Below the pieces are notes generated by a model, which was given only the letters and a program-made list of their open reading frames with translations, was not told the DNA's origin and searched no databases. Positions 26,368 to 34,004 of a DNA stretch of 42,195 nt are shown piece by piece (positions within the stretch are counted from its first letter, which is position 1; each line of letters starts with the position of its first letter). The stretch covers positions 1 through 42,195 of the forward strand of contig NZ_VBVZ01000002.1 of NCBI RefSeq assembly GCF_005863185.1, written 5' to 3'. The translations under genes and the position numbers were made by a program. The stretch is from Pseudomonas edaphica. Its GTDB lineage: Bacteria; Pseudomonadota; Gammaproteobacteria; Pseudomonadales; Pseudomonadaceae.

Positions 26368-27660
26368 ATGAAAGACGACTCAACAGACGATAAACCCGCA
26401 ATCGCCGCGCCCCTGGCTCGCCGGGACTTCCTCGGCAAAACCAGCCTGCTGGTTGGCAGCGCCGCGCTCGGGGTTGCTTTTGGCCCGTTGGCGCGCGCGG
26501 CACAATCTCCCGGATCAGCCGATGAACAACTGGAAGTGCCGGCCTGGACAAAAACCTTGGGCGGTCCCACCGGTGTGCCCTACGGTAAACCGTCCAGCTT
26601 TGAGACGGATGCGGTGCGCAATCTCTACCCCGGGCTTACCGAGCGCATGTCGGCTTACAGTACTTCGCCCCTGCAGGAACTGGACGGCATCATTACGCCC
26701 AACGGGCTGTTTTTTGAACGCCATCACGCCGGCGTGCCAGCGATTGATCCGGCCAGGCACTTCCTGGTGATTCATGGGCTGACCGACACAGCCTTGCTGT
26801 TCACCCTCGATGAGCTACGCCAGTTTCCCGCCGTCTCGCGCATCCACTTCATCGAATGCTCGGGCAACCCTTCATTCCTGCCGCCCTGGGGCAAAACCGC
26901 CGCTGAAGTCGCGGGCCTGGTCAGCTGTGCCGAGTGGATCGGCGTGCCGCTGAAAACCTTGCTGCACGCGTCTGGCCTTAAGCCAGGGGCGAAATGGGTT
27001 GTGGCTGAAGGCGCCGATGGCGCTGCCATGACCCGCAGCCTGCCGCTCGAAAAATGCCTGGATGACGTGTTGGTCGCCTACAGCCAAAACGGCGAAAGGC
27101 TGCGCCCCGAGCAAGGTTACCCCCTGCGTCTTATCGTTCCGGGTTATGAAGGCAATACCCACATCAAGTGGCTGCGCCGCCTGCATGTCACCGATGCCCC
27201 GGCGTACAGCCGTGAAGAAACGGCCAAATACACCGACTTGATGCCAGATGGGCGAGCCAGGAAGTTCTCCTTCGTGATGGAGTGCAAGTCACTCATCACG
27301 GCCCCGTCCGGCACCCAGACACTCACCCGCAAAGGCCCGCATGAAATACGCGGGATCGCCTGGAGCGGCAACGGAAAAATCACCCGCGTGGACGTGTCCG
27401 TCGACGGCGGGAACAACTGGTATGCGGCCACGCTGCAGGAGCCGGTGCTGAACAAATGCCTGACGGTGTTTCGCGCGCCCTTCCAATGGCTGGGCAAAGA
27501 AATGCTCATCATGAGCCGCGCCATCGACGAGACCGGCTACGTGCAACCCAGCCTGGAACAATTGAAAGCCGTGCGCGGGGACTTCTCGTTCTACCACAAC
27601 AATGCAATCCAGCCCTGGCGCATCAACGCCAATGGGGAGGTGAGCAATGGCCGTGCATAA
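26368..27660 (+). CDS. soxC: SoxC-like sulfite/sulfane dehydrogenase, molybdopterin subunit
   Basis: A 430-residue exported molybdoenzyme of the sulfite oxidase family. A Tat signal (ARRDFLGKTSLLVGSAALG, residues about 22-40) sends the folded protein to the periplasm. The Mo-binding domain contains the ligand cysteine in HFIECSGNPSF near 178; the C-terminal dimerisation domain (about 310-420) has TRVDVSVDGGNNWYAA, a family hallmark. The start at 26368 has CAGGAG seven bases ahead. The next gene is a c-type cytochrome overlapping by 14 bases, the SoxCD layout. No soxXYZAB genes are in view, so it probably works as a sulfite dehydrogenase or on another small substrate rather than in full thiosulfate oxidation. 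Confidence 0.88.
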   Translation: MKDDSTDDKPAIAAPLARRDFLGKTSLLVGSAALGVAFGPLARAAQSPGSADEQLEVPAWTKTLGGPTGVPYGKPSSFETDAVRNLYPGLTERMSAYSTSPLQELDGIITPNGLFFERHHAGVPAIDPARHFLVIHGLTDTALLFTLDELRQFPAVSRIHFIECSGNPSFLPPWGKTAAEVAGLVSCAEWIGVPLKTLLHASGLKPGAKWVVAEGADGAAMTRSLPLEKCLDDVLVAYSQNGERLRPEQGYPLRLIVPGYEGNTHIKWLRRLHVTDAPAYSREETAKYTDLMPDGRARKFSFVMECKSLITAPSGTQTLTRKGPHEIRGIAWSGNGKITRVDVSVDGGNNWYAATLQEPVLNKCLTVFRAPFQWLGKEMLIMSRAIDETGYVQPSLEQLKAVRGDFSFYHNNAIQPWRINANGEVSNGRA

Positions 27661-28231
27661 CCTTACCGCCATGGCATTGGGGCTACTGAGCATGGGCGTG
27701 GTCGCATGCGCATCGACGGCTGCGCAATCCGGCTTGGGGCAGCCGGTGACAGAGCACTACATCGCCCGCTGGAACATCGACGTCGCTCCCGATGGCAAGA
27801 GCCTGCCCGCCGGACAAGGCACGGTCATGGAAGGCGAAAAGGTCTATCAAACCAGCTGCCTTGGCTGCCACGGCGCCAACCTGGAGGGCGGCACTGGCCC
27901 GGCACTAATGGGCGGCGCAGGCTCGCTCCCCACATCCAAACCGGTCAAAACTGTCGGCAGTTATTGGCCCTACGCAACCACCCTGTTCGACTATGTCAGG
28001 CGCACCATGCCCTTCCAGCAACCACAGTCGTTGAGCAATGATCAGGTGTACGCAGTGGTGGGTTATATCCTGAACAAAAACGAGATAGTGGAAGCGAACG
28101 CCACGGTGGATGCTGCCACCCTCACTCATCTGAAGATGCCCAATCGCGACGGCTTCTACGTCGACGACAGGCCGGATGTGCGTGTGGAGCCTTGCTATAA
28201 GGATTGTATCGGTAGCCCGAAAGCACATTGA
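27647..28231 (+). CDS. Periplasmic c-type cytochrome, SoxD-like partner
   Basis: A 194-residue cytochrome c with a signal peptide (about 1-27, ending ASTAAQS; a C at residue 21 leaves a lipoprotein possible). One haem site CLGCH lies near residue 72-76, and MPFQQPQSLSND provides the likely distal methionine. The C-terminus carries a pair of cysteines (EPCYKDC), which may form a disulfide. The gene overlaps the molybdoenzyme gene by 14 bases, so it is its likely electron acceptor. It is shorter than classical two-haem SoxD. Confidence 0.85.
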   Translation: MAVHNLTAMALGLLSMGVVACASTAAQSGLGQPVTEHYIARWNIDVAPDGKSLPAGQGTVMEGEKVYQTSCLGCHGANLEGGTGPALMGGAGSLPTSKPVKTVGSYWPYATTLFDYVRRTMPFQQPQSLSNDQVYAVVGYILNKNEIVEANATVDAATLTHLKMPNRDGFYVDDRPDVRVEPCYKDCIGSPKAH

Positions 28232-28390
28232 TGCGCTTTTGATCCAACCACTCCGGTCGGCTTTCGATCTCAAGCGCAGATCAAAAGACCGCTGATTTCG
28301 CCATCGAAAAGGATGTAATGGCCAGAGCAACAGAACAATACTCGGCCAGCTCCCACATTTCGACCGCGGTGTCTCAGAGGATCGCCGCAA

Positions 28391-28783
28391 TCAGCTCTTG
28401 TGCAACTTGCTCATCAACTGCGCCTCAGCCTGGGTCAACCCACACGACTGCGTCAGCTCATCCACCGTCGCCCCCATGCCGACCAATTTGGCCGCCTGGG
28501 CAAACGACAGGCTTGAAGGATCACGCTGCTCAATCTGCGCCAACTTATCCGGCAACGGCCCAAGAATCGCGCGCAGTTCATGCACTTCATCCCCGACCTT
28601 CACCGCACTCTGCTGGAAGTGATCCACACGCTTGACCAAATCCAGAATCCGTCGGTCACGCACAGCATCGCGCTCGGCCTGCTGCACGGCCAGTTCCCGT
28701 TGCTGGCGCATATAGCGCAGCAGGAATGCCAACGTCCCGGCCCACAACAGGGCCAGGACAATCACCGCCGCATCAAGGAACAA
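28391..28783 (-). CDS. DUF2802 protein, membrane-anchored
   Basis: A 130-residue protein with one N-terminal membrane segment (LDAAVIVLALLWAGTLAFLL), a coiled-coil-like middle (residues about 25-80) and a C-terminal helix-turn-helix-like part (AAKLVGMGATVDELTQSCGLTQAEAQLM). It matches the DUF2802 gene that ends the chemotaxis operon in Pseudomonas, after cheW. No ATG is available; the TTG at 28783 directly follows the cheW TGA and has GGAG nine bases ahead, so translation is coupled to cheW. Function is not known. Confidence 0.85.
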   Translation of the reverse strand: MFLDAAVIVLALLWAGTLAFLLRYMRQQRELAVQQAERDAVRDRRILDLVKRVDHFQQSAVKVGDEVHELRAILGPLPDKLAQIEQRDPSSLSFAQAAKLVGMGATVDELTQSCGLTQAEAQLMSKLHKS

Positions 28784-29266
28784 TCAGATGCTCTCCAGTT
28801 CCGACCATTCTTCTTCGCTCATCATCTTGTCCAGCTCAACCAGAATCAACAGCTCGTTGTTCTTGTTGCACACGCCCTGGATGAACTTGGCCGACTCTTC
28901 GTTACCGACGTTCGGCGCGGTTTCCACTTCCGATTGGCGCAGGTAAACCACTTCAGCCACGCTGTCGACCATGATACCGACCACTTGCTTGTCGGCTTCG
29001 ATGATCACGATACGCGTGTTGTCGTTGACTTCAGTAGGCATCAGGCCAAAACGCTGGCGGGTGTCGATCACCGTCACCACGTTGCCACGCAGGTTGATGA
29101 TGCCCAGCACGTAGCTCGGCGCGCCTGGAACCGGGGCGATTTCGGTGTAGCGCAGCACTTCCTGCACGCGCATCACGTTAATGCCGTAGGTTTCATTGTC
29201 CAGTTTGAAGGTAACCCATTGCAGGATCGGATCATCCAAACCTTGTGCGGATGCTGACTTGTTCAT
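28784..29266 (-). CDS. cheW: Chemotaxis coupling protein CheW
   Basis: A 160-residue CheW, the adaptor that links chemoreceptors to CheA in the polar array. One CheW domain spans about residues 15-150: TFKLDNETYGINVMRVQEVL, the conserved GIINLRGNVVTVIDTR, and a C-terminal LLILVELDKMM. The start ATG is at 29266. It lies at the end of the flh-fli-che run, between parP and the DUF2802 gene, the same place as in P. aeruginosa. Confidence 0.96.
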   Translation of the reverse strand: MNKSASAQGLDDPILQWVTFKLDNETYGINVMRVQEVLRYTEIAPVPGAPSYVLGIINLRGNVVTVIDTRQRFGLMPTEVNDNTRIVIIEADKQVVGIMVDSVAEVVYLRQSEVETAPNVGNEESAKFIQGVCNKNNELLILVELDKMMSEEEWSELESI

Positions 29267-29328
29267 ACCCCTGACCCCTTCAGTGTGTGCTTCTTCGACC
29301 GCGCAACCGCACGGCCCTTATTGTTCAA

Positions 29329-30117
29329 TCAACTGCGTTTGTTCTGTGGCATCGTCTTGACCGCCCCACTGGCGATCAACTCGGCCAGTTCGGCGACGTC
29401 GAGCAACGCGCACATATGTTCAATCACGGTGCCCGCCAGCCAAGGCCGCTGGCCCCGGTGGCTGCGCCACTTGATTTCATTCGGGTCCAGGCGCAACGAG
29501 CGGCTGACTTGATGCACCGCCAGCCCCCACTCGTAGCCCTGCACCGAGATCACGTATTGCAAGCCCTGGCGAAAATCATCGCGGTAGCGGTCGGGCATCA
29601 CCCAGCGCGCCGTATCCAGCACCTTGAGGTTGCCGGCCTGGCTGGGCAGGATGCCGAGGAACCACTCCGGTTGCCCGAACAGCGGCGTCAGCTCCTGGCC
29701 TTCCAGCGAGTAGATCGACCCCAGGCACACCAGCGGCACCGCCAGGGTCAACCCGGCGACGTCGAACAGCAGGCACTCGAACGGCTCGGCCGCCCACGAT
29801 GGGCGACCGTCACCCGTGACCGGCGGCGGCGTGATGCTCGGCGGCAGGTGCACATCGACCACCGGTTCAACCACCACGGGCGTGACCACCACGGGCGCAG
29901 GCACAATCGGCACCACCACGTGGGCATCACGAGCCTGTTCTTCCAGCACCGCTAACTGAAATTCATCCAGGGTGCTTTCGGGTTCGACTACGGCCGGTTC
30001 AAGGACCAGAATCGGCTCGGGCAATTCTTCTGCCGTCGCATCCTGCAACAAGGCATCCAGGTAGGATTCCAGTGCCAGTTGCGGCCGGGTCTTAAGCTCA
30101 ACGGGACGGTTCATCAC
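29329..30117 (-). CDS. parP: Polar chemotaxis protein ParP (CheW-like)
   Basis: A 262-residue protein whose C-terminal half (about 110-250) is a CheW-like domain (ECLLFDVAGLTLAVPLVCLG, GLAVHQVSRSLRLDP). The N-terminal half is an acidic then valine/proline-rich linker (about 30-95). ParP proteins bind CheA and receptor tips and, with ParC, hold the array at the flagellated pole. It starts at a tandem ATG that overlaps the parC stop (ATGATGA), and is followed by cheW. The name rests on the parC neighbour and this order. Confidence 0.88.
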   Translation of the reverse strand: MMNRPVELKTRPQLALESYLDALLQDATAEELPEPILVLEPAVVEPESTLDEFQLAVLEEQARDAHVVVPIVPAPVVVTPVVVEPVVDVHLPPSITPPPVTGDGRPSWAAEPFECLLFDVAGLTLAVPLVCLGSIYSLEGQELTPLFGQPEWFLGILPSQAGNLKVLDTARWVMPDRYRDDFRQGLQYVISVQGYEWGLAVHQVSRSLRLDPNEIKWRSHRGQRPWLAGTVIEHMCALLDVAELAELIASGAVKTMPQNKRS

Positions 30118-30902
30118 GCCACCTGCGCCACAAGTTGCTGGGACAGCAGATGTTTAAGCAACGCACGGTAAGCCAGTACGCCACGGCTCTTGCCGTCGAA
30201 CTGCGACGGCGTGAGCCCGGCGCGGCTGGCGTCACGCAAGCGCGTGTCCACCGGAATGTAGCCGTTCCAGATCGTTTCCGGGTAAGCATCGCGCAACACC
30301 CGCAAGGTGCCCAGCGACGCTTGGGTACGACGGTCGAACAGTGTAGGCACGATGCTGAACGGCAGCGCCTGTTTGCGCGAACGGTTGATCATCGCCAAGG
30401 TGCTGACCATACGCTCCAGGCCTTTGACCGCCAGGTGTTCGGTCTGTACCGGGATCACCAACTGCTGGCTGGCCGCCAAGGCATTGACCATCAGCACGCC
30501 CAGCAACGGTGGGCTGTCGATGATCGCGTAGTCGAAGTCCTGCCACAGTTGCGCCAGGGTCTTGGCGATCACCAGGCCCAGGCCGCTCTGCCCCGGCGAC
30601 TGGCGCTCAAGGGTCGCCAGCGCGGTACTCGACGGCAACAGCGAAATGCTCTCGTTGCTGGTGGGCAGCAGCAATTGCCCGGGCAAATCTGCCGGTACGC
30701 TGCCCTTGTGCAGGAACAGGTCGTAACAGCTGTGCTCCAGCGCATCCGGGTCATAGCCGAAATAACTGGTCATCGAGCCGTGCGGGTCCAGGTCGACCAC
30801 GACCACACGCTTGCCCGCCTCGGCCAGCAAGCCGGCCAAGGCGATGGACGTGGTGGTCTTGCCGACTCCACCCTTTTGATTGGCAACTGCCCAGACTCTC
30901 AT
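30114..30902 (-). CDS. parC: ParA-like polar ATPase ParC
   Basis: A 262-residue ParA/MinD-type ATPase. The deviant Walker A motif NQKGGVGKTTTSIALA is at residues 8-23, Walker A' VVVDLDPHGSMTSYFGY near 34-50, and IIDSPPLLG (Walker B) near 125. In polar flagellates this orphan ParA positions chemotaxis arrays and passes them to daughter cells. GGGAGGAA lies before the ATG at 30902. It overlaps parP by four bases. It is not topoisomerase IV subunit A, which shares the symbol. Confidence 0.92.
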   Translation of the reverse strand: MRVWAVANQKGGVGKTTTSIALAGLLAEAGKRVVVVDLDPHGSMTSYFGYDPDALEHSCYDLFLHKGSVPADLPGQLLLPTSNESISLLPSSTALATLERQSPGQSGLGLVIAKTLAQLWQDFDYAIIDSPPLLGVLMVNALAASQQLVIPVQTEHLAVKGLERMVSTLAMINRSRKQALPFSIVPTLFDRRTQASLGTLRVLRDAYPETIWNGYIPVDTRLRDASRAGLTPSQFDGKSRGVLAYRALLKHLLSQQLVAQVA

Positions 30903-30953
30903 TCAGTTGGTTCCTCCCGGTAGGCTAAGGCGCGACCGAGACATTACATAACA

Positions 30954-31841
30954 TTATTGAGCCGGTGACGGAGAATTGACGGCGCTCTGACGAACCGGCG
31001 GCTTAACGGTTGGCGGTGCAGTTTGTGTGCCAGCCCGCTTCAAGGCTGCATCCGGTGTTGCGTTGGCAGTACCGGTGCCGGTCAGGCTGCGGCGCACATC
31101 CAGGTTACGTGACACCACCAGCACCACACGGCGGTTGCGCGCGCGGCCTTCGGCAGTGGCGTTATTGGCCACCGGTTGGAACTCACCGTAACCCACCGAC
31201 GCCAGGCGCCCAGGGTTCACGCCCTGCATCGCGAGCATGCGCACGATGCTTGAGGCCCGTGCCGATGACAGCTCCCAATTGGTCGGGTATTGCGCGGTGC
31301 TGATCGGGAAATTATCGGTAAAGCCTTCGACGTGGATCGGGTTCTCAAACGGTTTGAGAATCGCCGCCACCTTGTCGATGATGGTAAACGCCTGATCGCT
31401 CGGCAACGCATCGGCGCTTGCGAACAGCAGGCTCGAATTAAGCTCGATCTCCACCCACAACTCATTACCGCGCACGGTCATCTGGTTGGATTTGATCAAG
31501 TCGCCAAACGCGGCACTGATGTCATCGGCGATGCTTTTGAGCGGGTCGCTGGTGCCACCGATGCCGGCGGCGGTTTCGTCACTGTCATTGACCAGCGGCT
31601 TGGCCGGCGTCACGGTCTTGGGCCGCTCCTCGCCAATCGGGATCGGCTTGAGCGAGCGGTCGGTGTCGTTGAACACGCCCACCAGCGCCTGGGAAATAAT
31701 CTTGTACTTGCCTTCGTTGATCGACGAAATGGAGTACATCACCACAAAAAACGCGAACAGCAAGGTGATGAAGTCGGCGTAGGACACCAGCCAGCGTTCA
31801 TGGTTGACGTGCTCTTCAGGCTCGCGGCGACGACGGCTCAC
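30954..31841 (-). CDS. motD: Flagellar stator protein MotD (MotB family)
   Basis: A 295-residue MotB-type stator subunit. One transmembrane segment (about 20-38) carries the proton-binding aspartate at residue 23 in SYADFITLLFAFFVV; the C-terminal OmpA-like domain (about 145-250, with GFTDNFPIS and LSSARASSIVRML) anchors to peptidoglycan. The tail (255-295) is Thr/Pro/Ala-rich. Pseudomonas has a second stator pair, MotCD, beside MotAB; linkage to motC and to che genes identifies it. A REP-containing spacer of 253 bases separates it from motC. Confidence 0.94.
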   Translation of the reverse strand: MSRRRREPEEHVNHERWLVSYADFITLLFAFFVVMYSISSINEGKYKIISQALVGVFNDTDRSLKPIPIGEERPKTVTPAKPLVNDSDETAAGIGGTSDPLKSIADDISAAFGDLIKSNQMTVRGNELWVEIELNSSLLFASADALPSDQAFTIIDKVAAILKPFENPIHVEGFTDNFPISTAQYPTNWELSSARASSIVRMLAMQGVNPGRLASVGYGEFQPVANNATAEGRARNRRVVLVVSRNLDVRRSLTGTGTANATPDAALKRAGTQTAPPTVKPPVRQSAVNSPSPAQ

Positions 31842-32094
31842 AGGCAGATACCTCCCTGACCCCTATTGAGCGCTTCACTGTGGGCCACTTCACGGGTGCC
31901 CGCTTCACTGTGGCGAGCGAGCTTGCTCGCGCTGGGGCGCGAAGCGGCCTCACTCCAGGCAATGCGTTTGTTCAGGCAGGTTGCGGTGTATGGTTTTGGG
32001 GCTGCTTCGCAGCCCAGCGTGAGCAAGCTCACTCGCCACAACAAGTTCGCTCGCCACATAACGCTCACTGGCCACAGGTCGATGTGCATGGGCA
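31842..32094. repeat. REP cluster between motC and motD
   Basis: 253 non-coding bases. TGTGGCGAGCGAGCTTGCTCGC starts near 31909 and an inverted relative, GTGAGCAAGCTCACTCGCCACA, lies at 32019-32040. GGGCTGCTTCGCAGCCC at 31998-32014 is a hairpin, and further CGCTCGCCACA / TCACTGGCCACA copies run to about 32077. This is a REPIN-like cluster. Confidence 0.85.
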
Positions 32095-32835
32095 TTAATC
32101 CATGAAGCCCTGGAGCTTCAATTCGATGGAGCGCGGGTTCTCGCCCTCGGCAATCGACAAGATGCCTTCCAGCAGCATTTCGCGGTAACGCGATTGGCGC
32201 ATGGCGATCGACTTGAGTTTGCTTGCCACCGGCAACAACACCAGGTTGGCACTCGCCACGCCGTAAATGGTGGCGACAAACGCCACGGCAATGCCGCTGC
32301 CCAGCTGCGACGGGTCGGCCAGGTTGCCCATCACGTGGATCAGGCCCATCACGGCACCGATGATGCCGATGGTCGGCGCGTAGCCGCCCATGCTTTCAAA
32401 GACTTTGGCGGCGTTGATGTCGCGGCTTTCCTGGGTGTAGAAATCCACCTCAAGGATGCTGCGAATCGCCTCGGGTTCGGCGCCATCGACCAGCAATTGC
32501 AGGCCTTTGCGTGCATAGCTGTCGGGCTCGGCATCGGCCACGCCTTCCAGGCCCAGCAGGCCTTCCTTGCGCGCGGTGAGGCTCCAGTTGACCACACGGT
32601 CGATGCCGCCGGGCAGGTCCACGCGCGGCGGGAAGATAATCCACACCAGAATCTGCATGGCGCGCTTGAACGAACTCAGCGGCGACTGCAACAGCGCCGC
32701 GCCCACAGTACCGCCAATCACGATCAGCGCCGCCGGGCCATTGGCCAAGGCGCCGAGGTGGCCGCCTTCCAGGTAGTTGCCGCCGATAATCGCGACAAAC
32801 GCCATGGTGATGCCAATCAGGCTCAAGACATCCAT
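32095..32835 (-). CDS. motC: Flagellar stator protein MotC (MotA family)
   Basis: A 246-residue MotA-type subunit with four predicted membrane segments: two near the N-terminus (SLIGITMAFVAIIGGNYL; GPAALIVIGGTVGAALL) and two near 150-205 (APTIGIIGAVMGLIHVM; AVAFVATIYGVASANLVLLPV). The cytoplasmic loop between carries charged residues that meet FliG. With MotD it forms the second proton-driven stator. The start ATG shares its first base with the cheB stop (TGATG), so translation is coupled. Confidence 0.95.
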   Translation of the reverse strand: MDVLSLIGITMAFVAIIGGNYLEGGHLGALANGPAALIVIGGTVGAALLQSPLSSFKRAMQILVWIIFPPRVDLPGGIDRVVNWSLTARKEGLLGLEGVADAEPDSYARKGLQLLVDGAEPEAIRSILEVDFYTQESRDINAAKVFESMGGYAPTIGIIGAVMGLIHVMGNLADPSQLGSGIAVAFVATIYGVASANLVLLPVASKLKSIAMRQSRYREMLLEGILSIAEGENPRSIELKLQGFMD

Positions 32836-33956
32836 CAGAGGCAGGCCTCCACCAGATGTTTGCCAATGTCGTCCAGGCTATAAACCGCGTCAGCCAGGTC
32901 CGCCTTGACGATGGCCATGGGCATGCCATAAATCACGCAGCTGGCTTCGTCCTGGGCCCAGATCGCGCTGCCGCCCTGCTTGAGCAGGCGTGCGCCTTCA
33001 CGGCCATCGGCGCCCATGCCGGTGAGTACCACCGCCAGAACTTTGTCGCCGTAGGACTTGGCCGCCGAGCCGAAGGTGATATCCACGCACGGCTTGTAGT
33101 TCAAGCGCTCGTCGCCCGGCAGGATTTTGATCGCGCCACGGCCGTCGACCATCATCTGCTTGCCGCCCGGTGCCAGCAGCGCCAGGCCAGGTCGCAGGAT
33201 GTCACCATCCTCGGCCTCCTTGACGCTGATGCGGCACAGCTTGTCCAGGCGCTCGGCAAAGGCCTTGGTGAAGGCGGCGGGCATGTGCTGGATCAACACG
33301 ATCGGCGCAGGGAAGTTGGCCGGCAGTTGAGTCAACACGCGTTGCAAGGCCACCGGGCCGCCAGTGGATGTACCAATGGCGACCAGCTTGTAGGCTTTGC
33401 GCTTGGGCGCAGGCGAATGCGCGCTCGGTGCCGGGGCCCGCACCGGCGCCACTGCAGGCCGGGCGATCGGTGCCGGTGCCGGGCGCGCAAACGTCGAGGT
33501 GGTCGGCGTCGGCGCGGCTACCGGCGCGGGCGCAGGCGCACTGAACAGGCTGCGACGATTACTGCGCGAAATGCTGTGCACCTTCTCGCACAGCATCTGC
33601 TTGACCTTGTCGGGGTTGCGCGAGATGTCTTCGAAATTCTTCGGCAGGAAGTCCACCGCACCCGCGTCCAACGCATCCAGGGTCACCCGGGCGCCTTCGT
33701 GGGTCAGCGAGGAGAACATCAACACCGGGGTCGGGCAGCGCTGCATGATGTGCCGGACTGCGGTGATGCCATCCATCATCGGCATCTCGTAGTCCATGGT
33801 GATCACGTCCGGTTTCAACGCAATGGCTTGATCAATCGCCTCTTTACCGTTGGTGGCCGTGCCGACCACCTGGATGGTTGGATCGGCGGAAAGAATTTCC
33901 GAGACGCGGCGGCGGAAGAAACCCGAATCGTCCACCACCAGGACCTTGACTGCCAT
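32835..33956 (-). CDS. cheB: Protein-glutamate methylesterase/deamidase CheB
   Basis: A 373-residue CheB with receiver domain (about 1-120: [18 protein letters not shown], phospho-acceptor in [12 protein letters not shown]) and C-terminal methylesterase (about 185-370: serine nucleophile in [19 protein letters not shown] with the histidine, GMGADGREG near the aspartate). When phosphorylated by CheA it demethylates and deamidates chemoreceptors. The linker (about 135-185) is unusually Ala/Pro-rich. The ATG at 33956 fits the family start [10 protein letters not shown]. It follows cheA by about 48 bases and abuts motC. Confidence 0.95.
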   Translation of the reverse strand: MAVKVLVVDDSGFFRRRVSEILSADPTIQVVGTATNGKEAIDQAIALKPDVITMDYEMPMMDGITAVRHIMQRCPTPVLMFSSLTHEGARVTLDALDAGAVDFLPKNFEDISRNPDKVKQMLCEKVHSISRSNRRSLFSAPAPAPVAAPTPTTSTFARPAPAPIARPAVAPVRAPAPSAHSPAPKRKAYKLVAIGTSTGGPVALQRVLTQLPANFPAPIVLIQHMPAAFTKAFAERLDKLCRISVKEAEDGDILRPGLALLAPGGKQMMVDGRGAIKILPGDERLNYKPCVDITFGSAAKSYGDKVLAVVLTGMGADGREGARLLKQGGSAIWAQDEASCVIYGMPMAIVKADLADAVYSLDDIGKHLVEACL

Positions 33957-33972
33957 AAACACTCCGTTAGGC

Positions 33973-33997
33973 GGGGCGGGCACTACCGCCCTGCCCC
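33973..33997 (-). other. GC-rich hairpin between cheA and cheB
   Basis: GGGGCGGG and CCC-T-GCCCC pair with one bulge around an 8-base loop, in the only sizeable gap of the cheA-cheB junction. There is no T-run, so it could affect mRNA decay or ribosome access more than termination. Its role is inferred. Confidence 0.35.
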
Positions 33998-34004
33998 ACC
34001 AGAA

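Noticed and set aside
28236-28287. Inverted repeat CTTTTGATC / GATCAAAAG downstream of the SoxD-like gene
   Set aside because: Arms are 9 bases but 34 bases apart, with no T-run; too weak to call a terminator.
32782-32789. GCCGATAA on the plus strand inside motC (and another at 20923-20930 in the MOSC gene)
   Set aside because: No -35 match at 14-base spacing, and both point away from any gene start.
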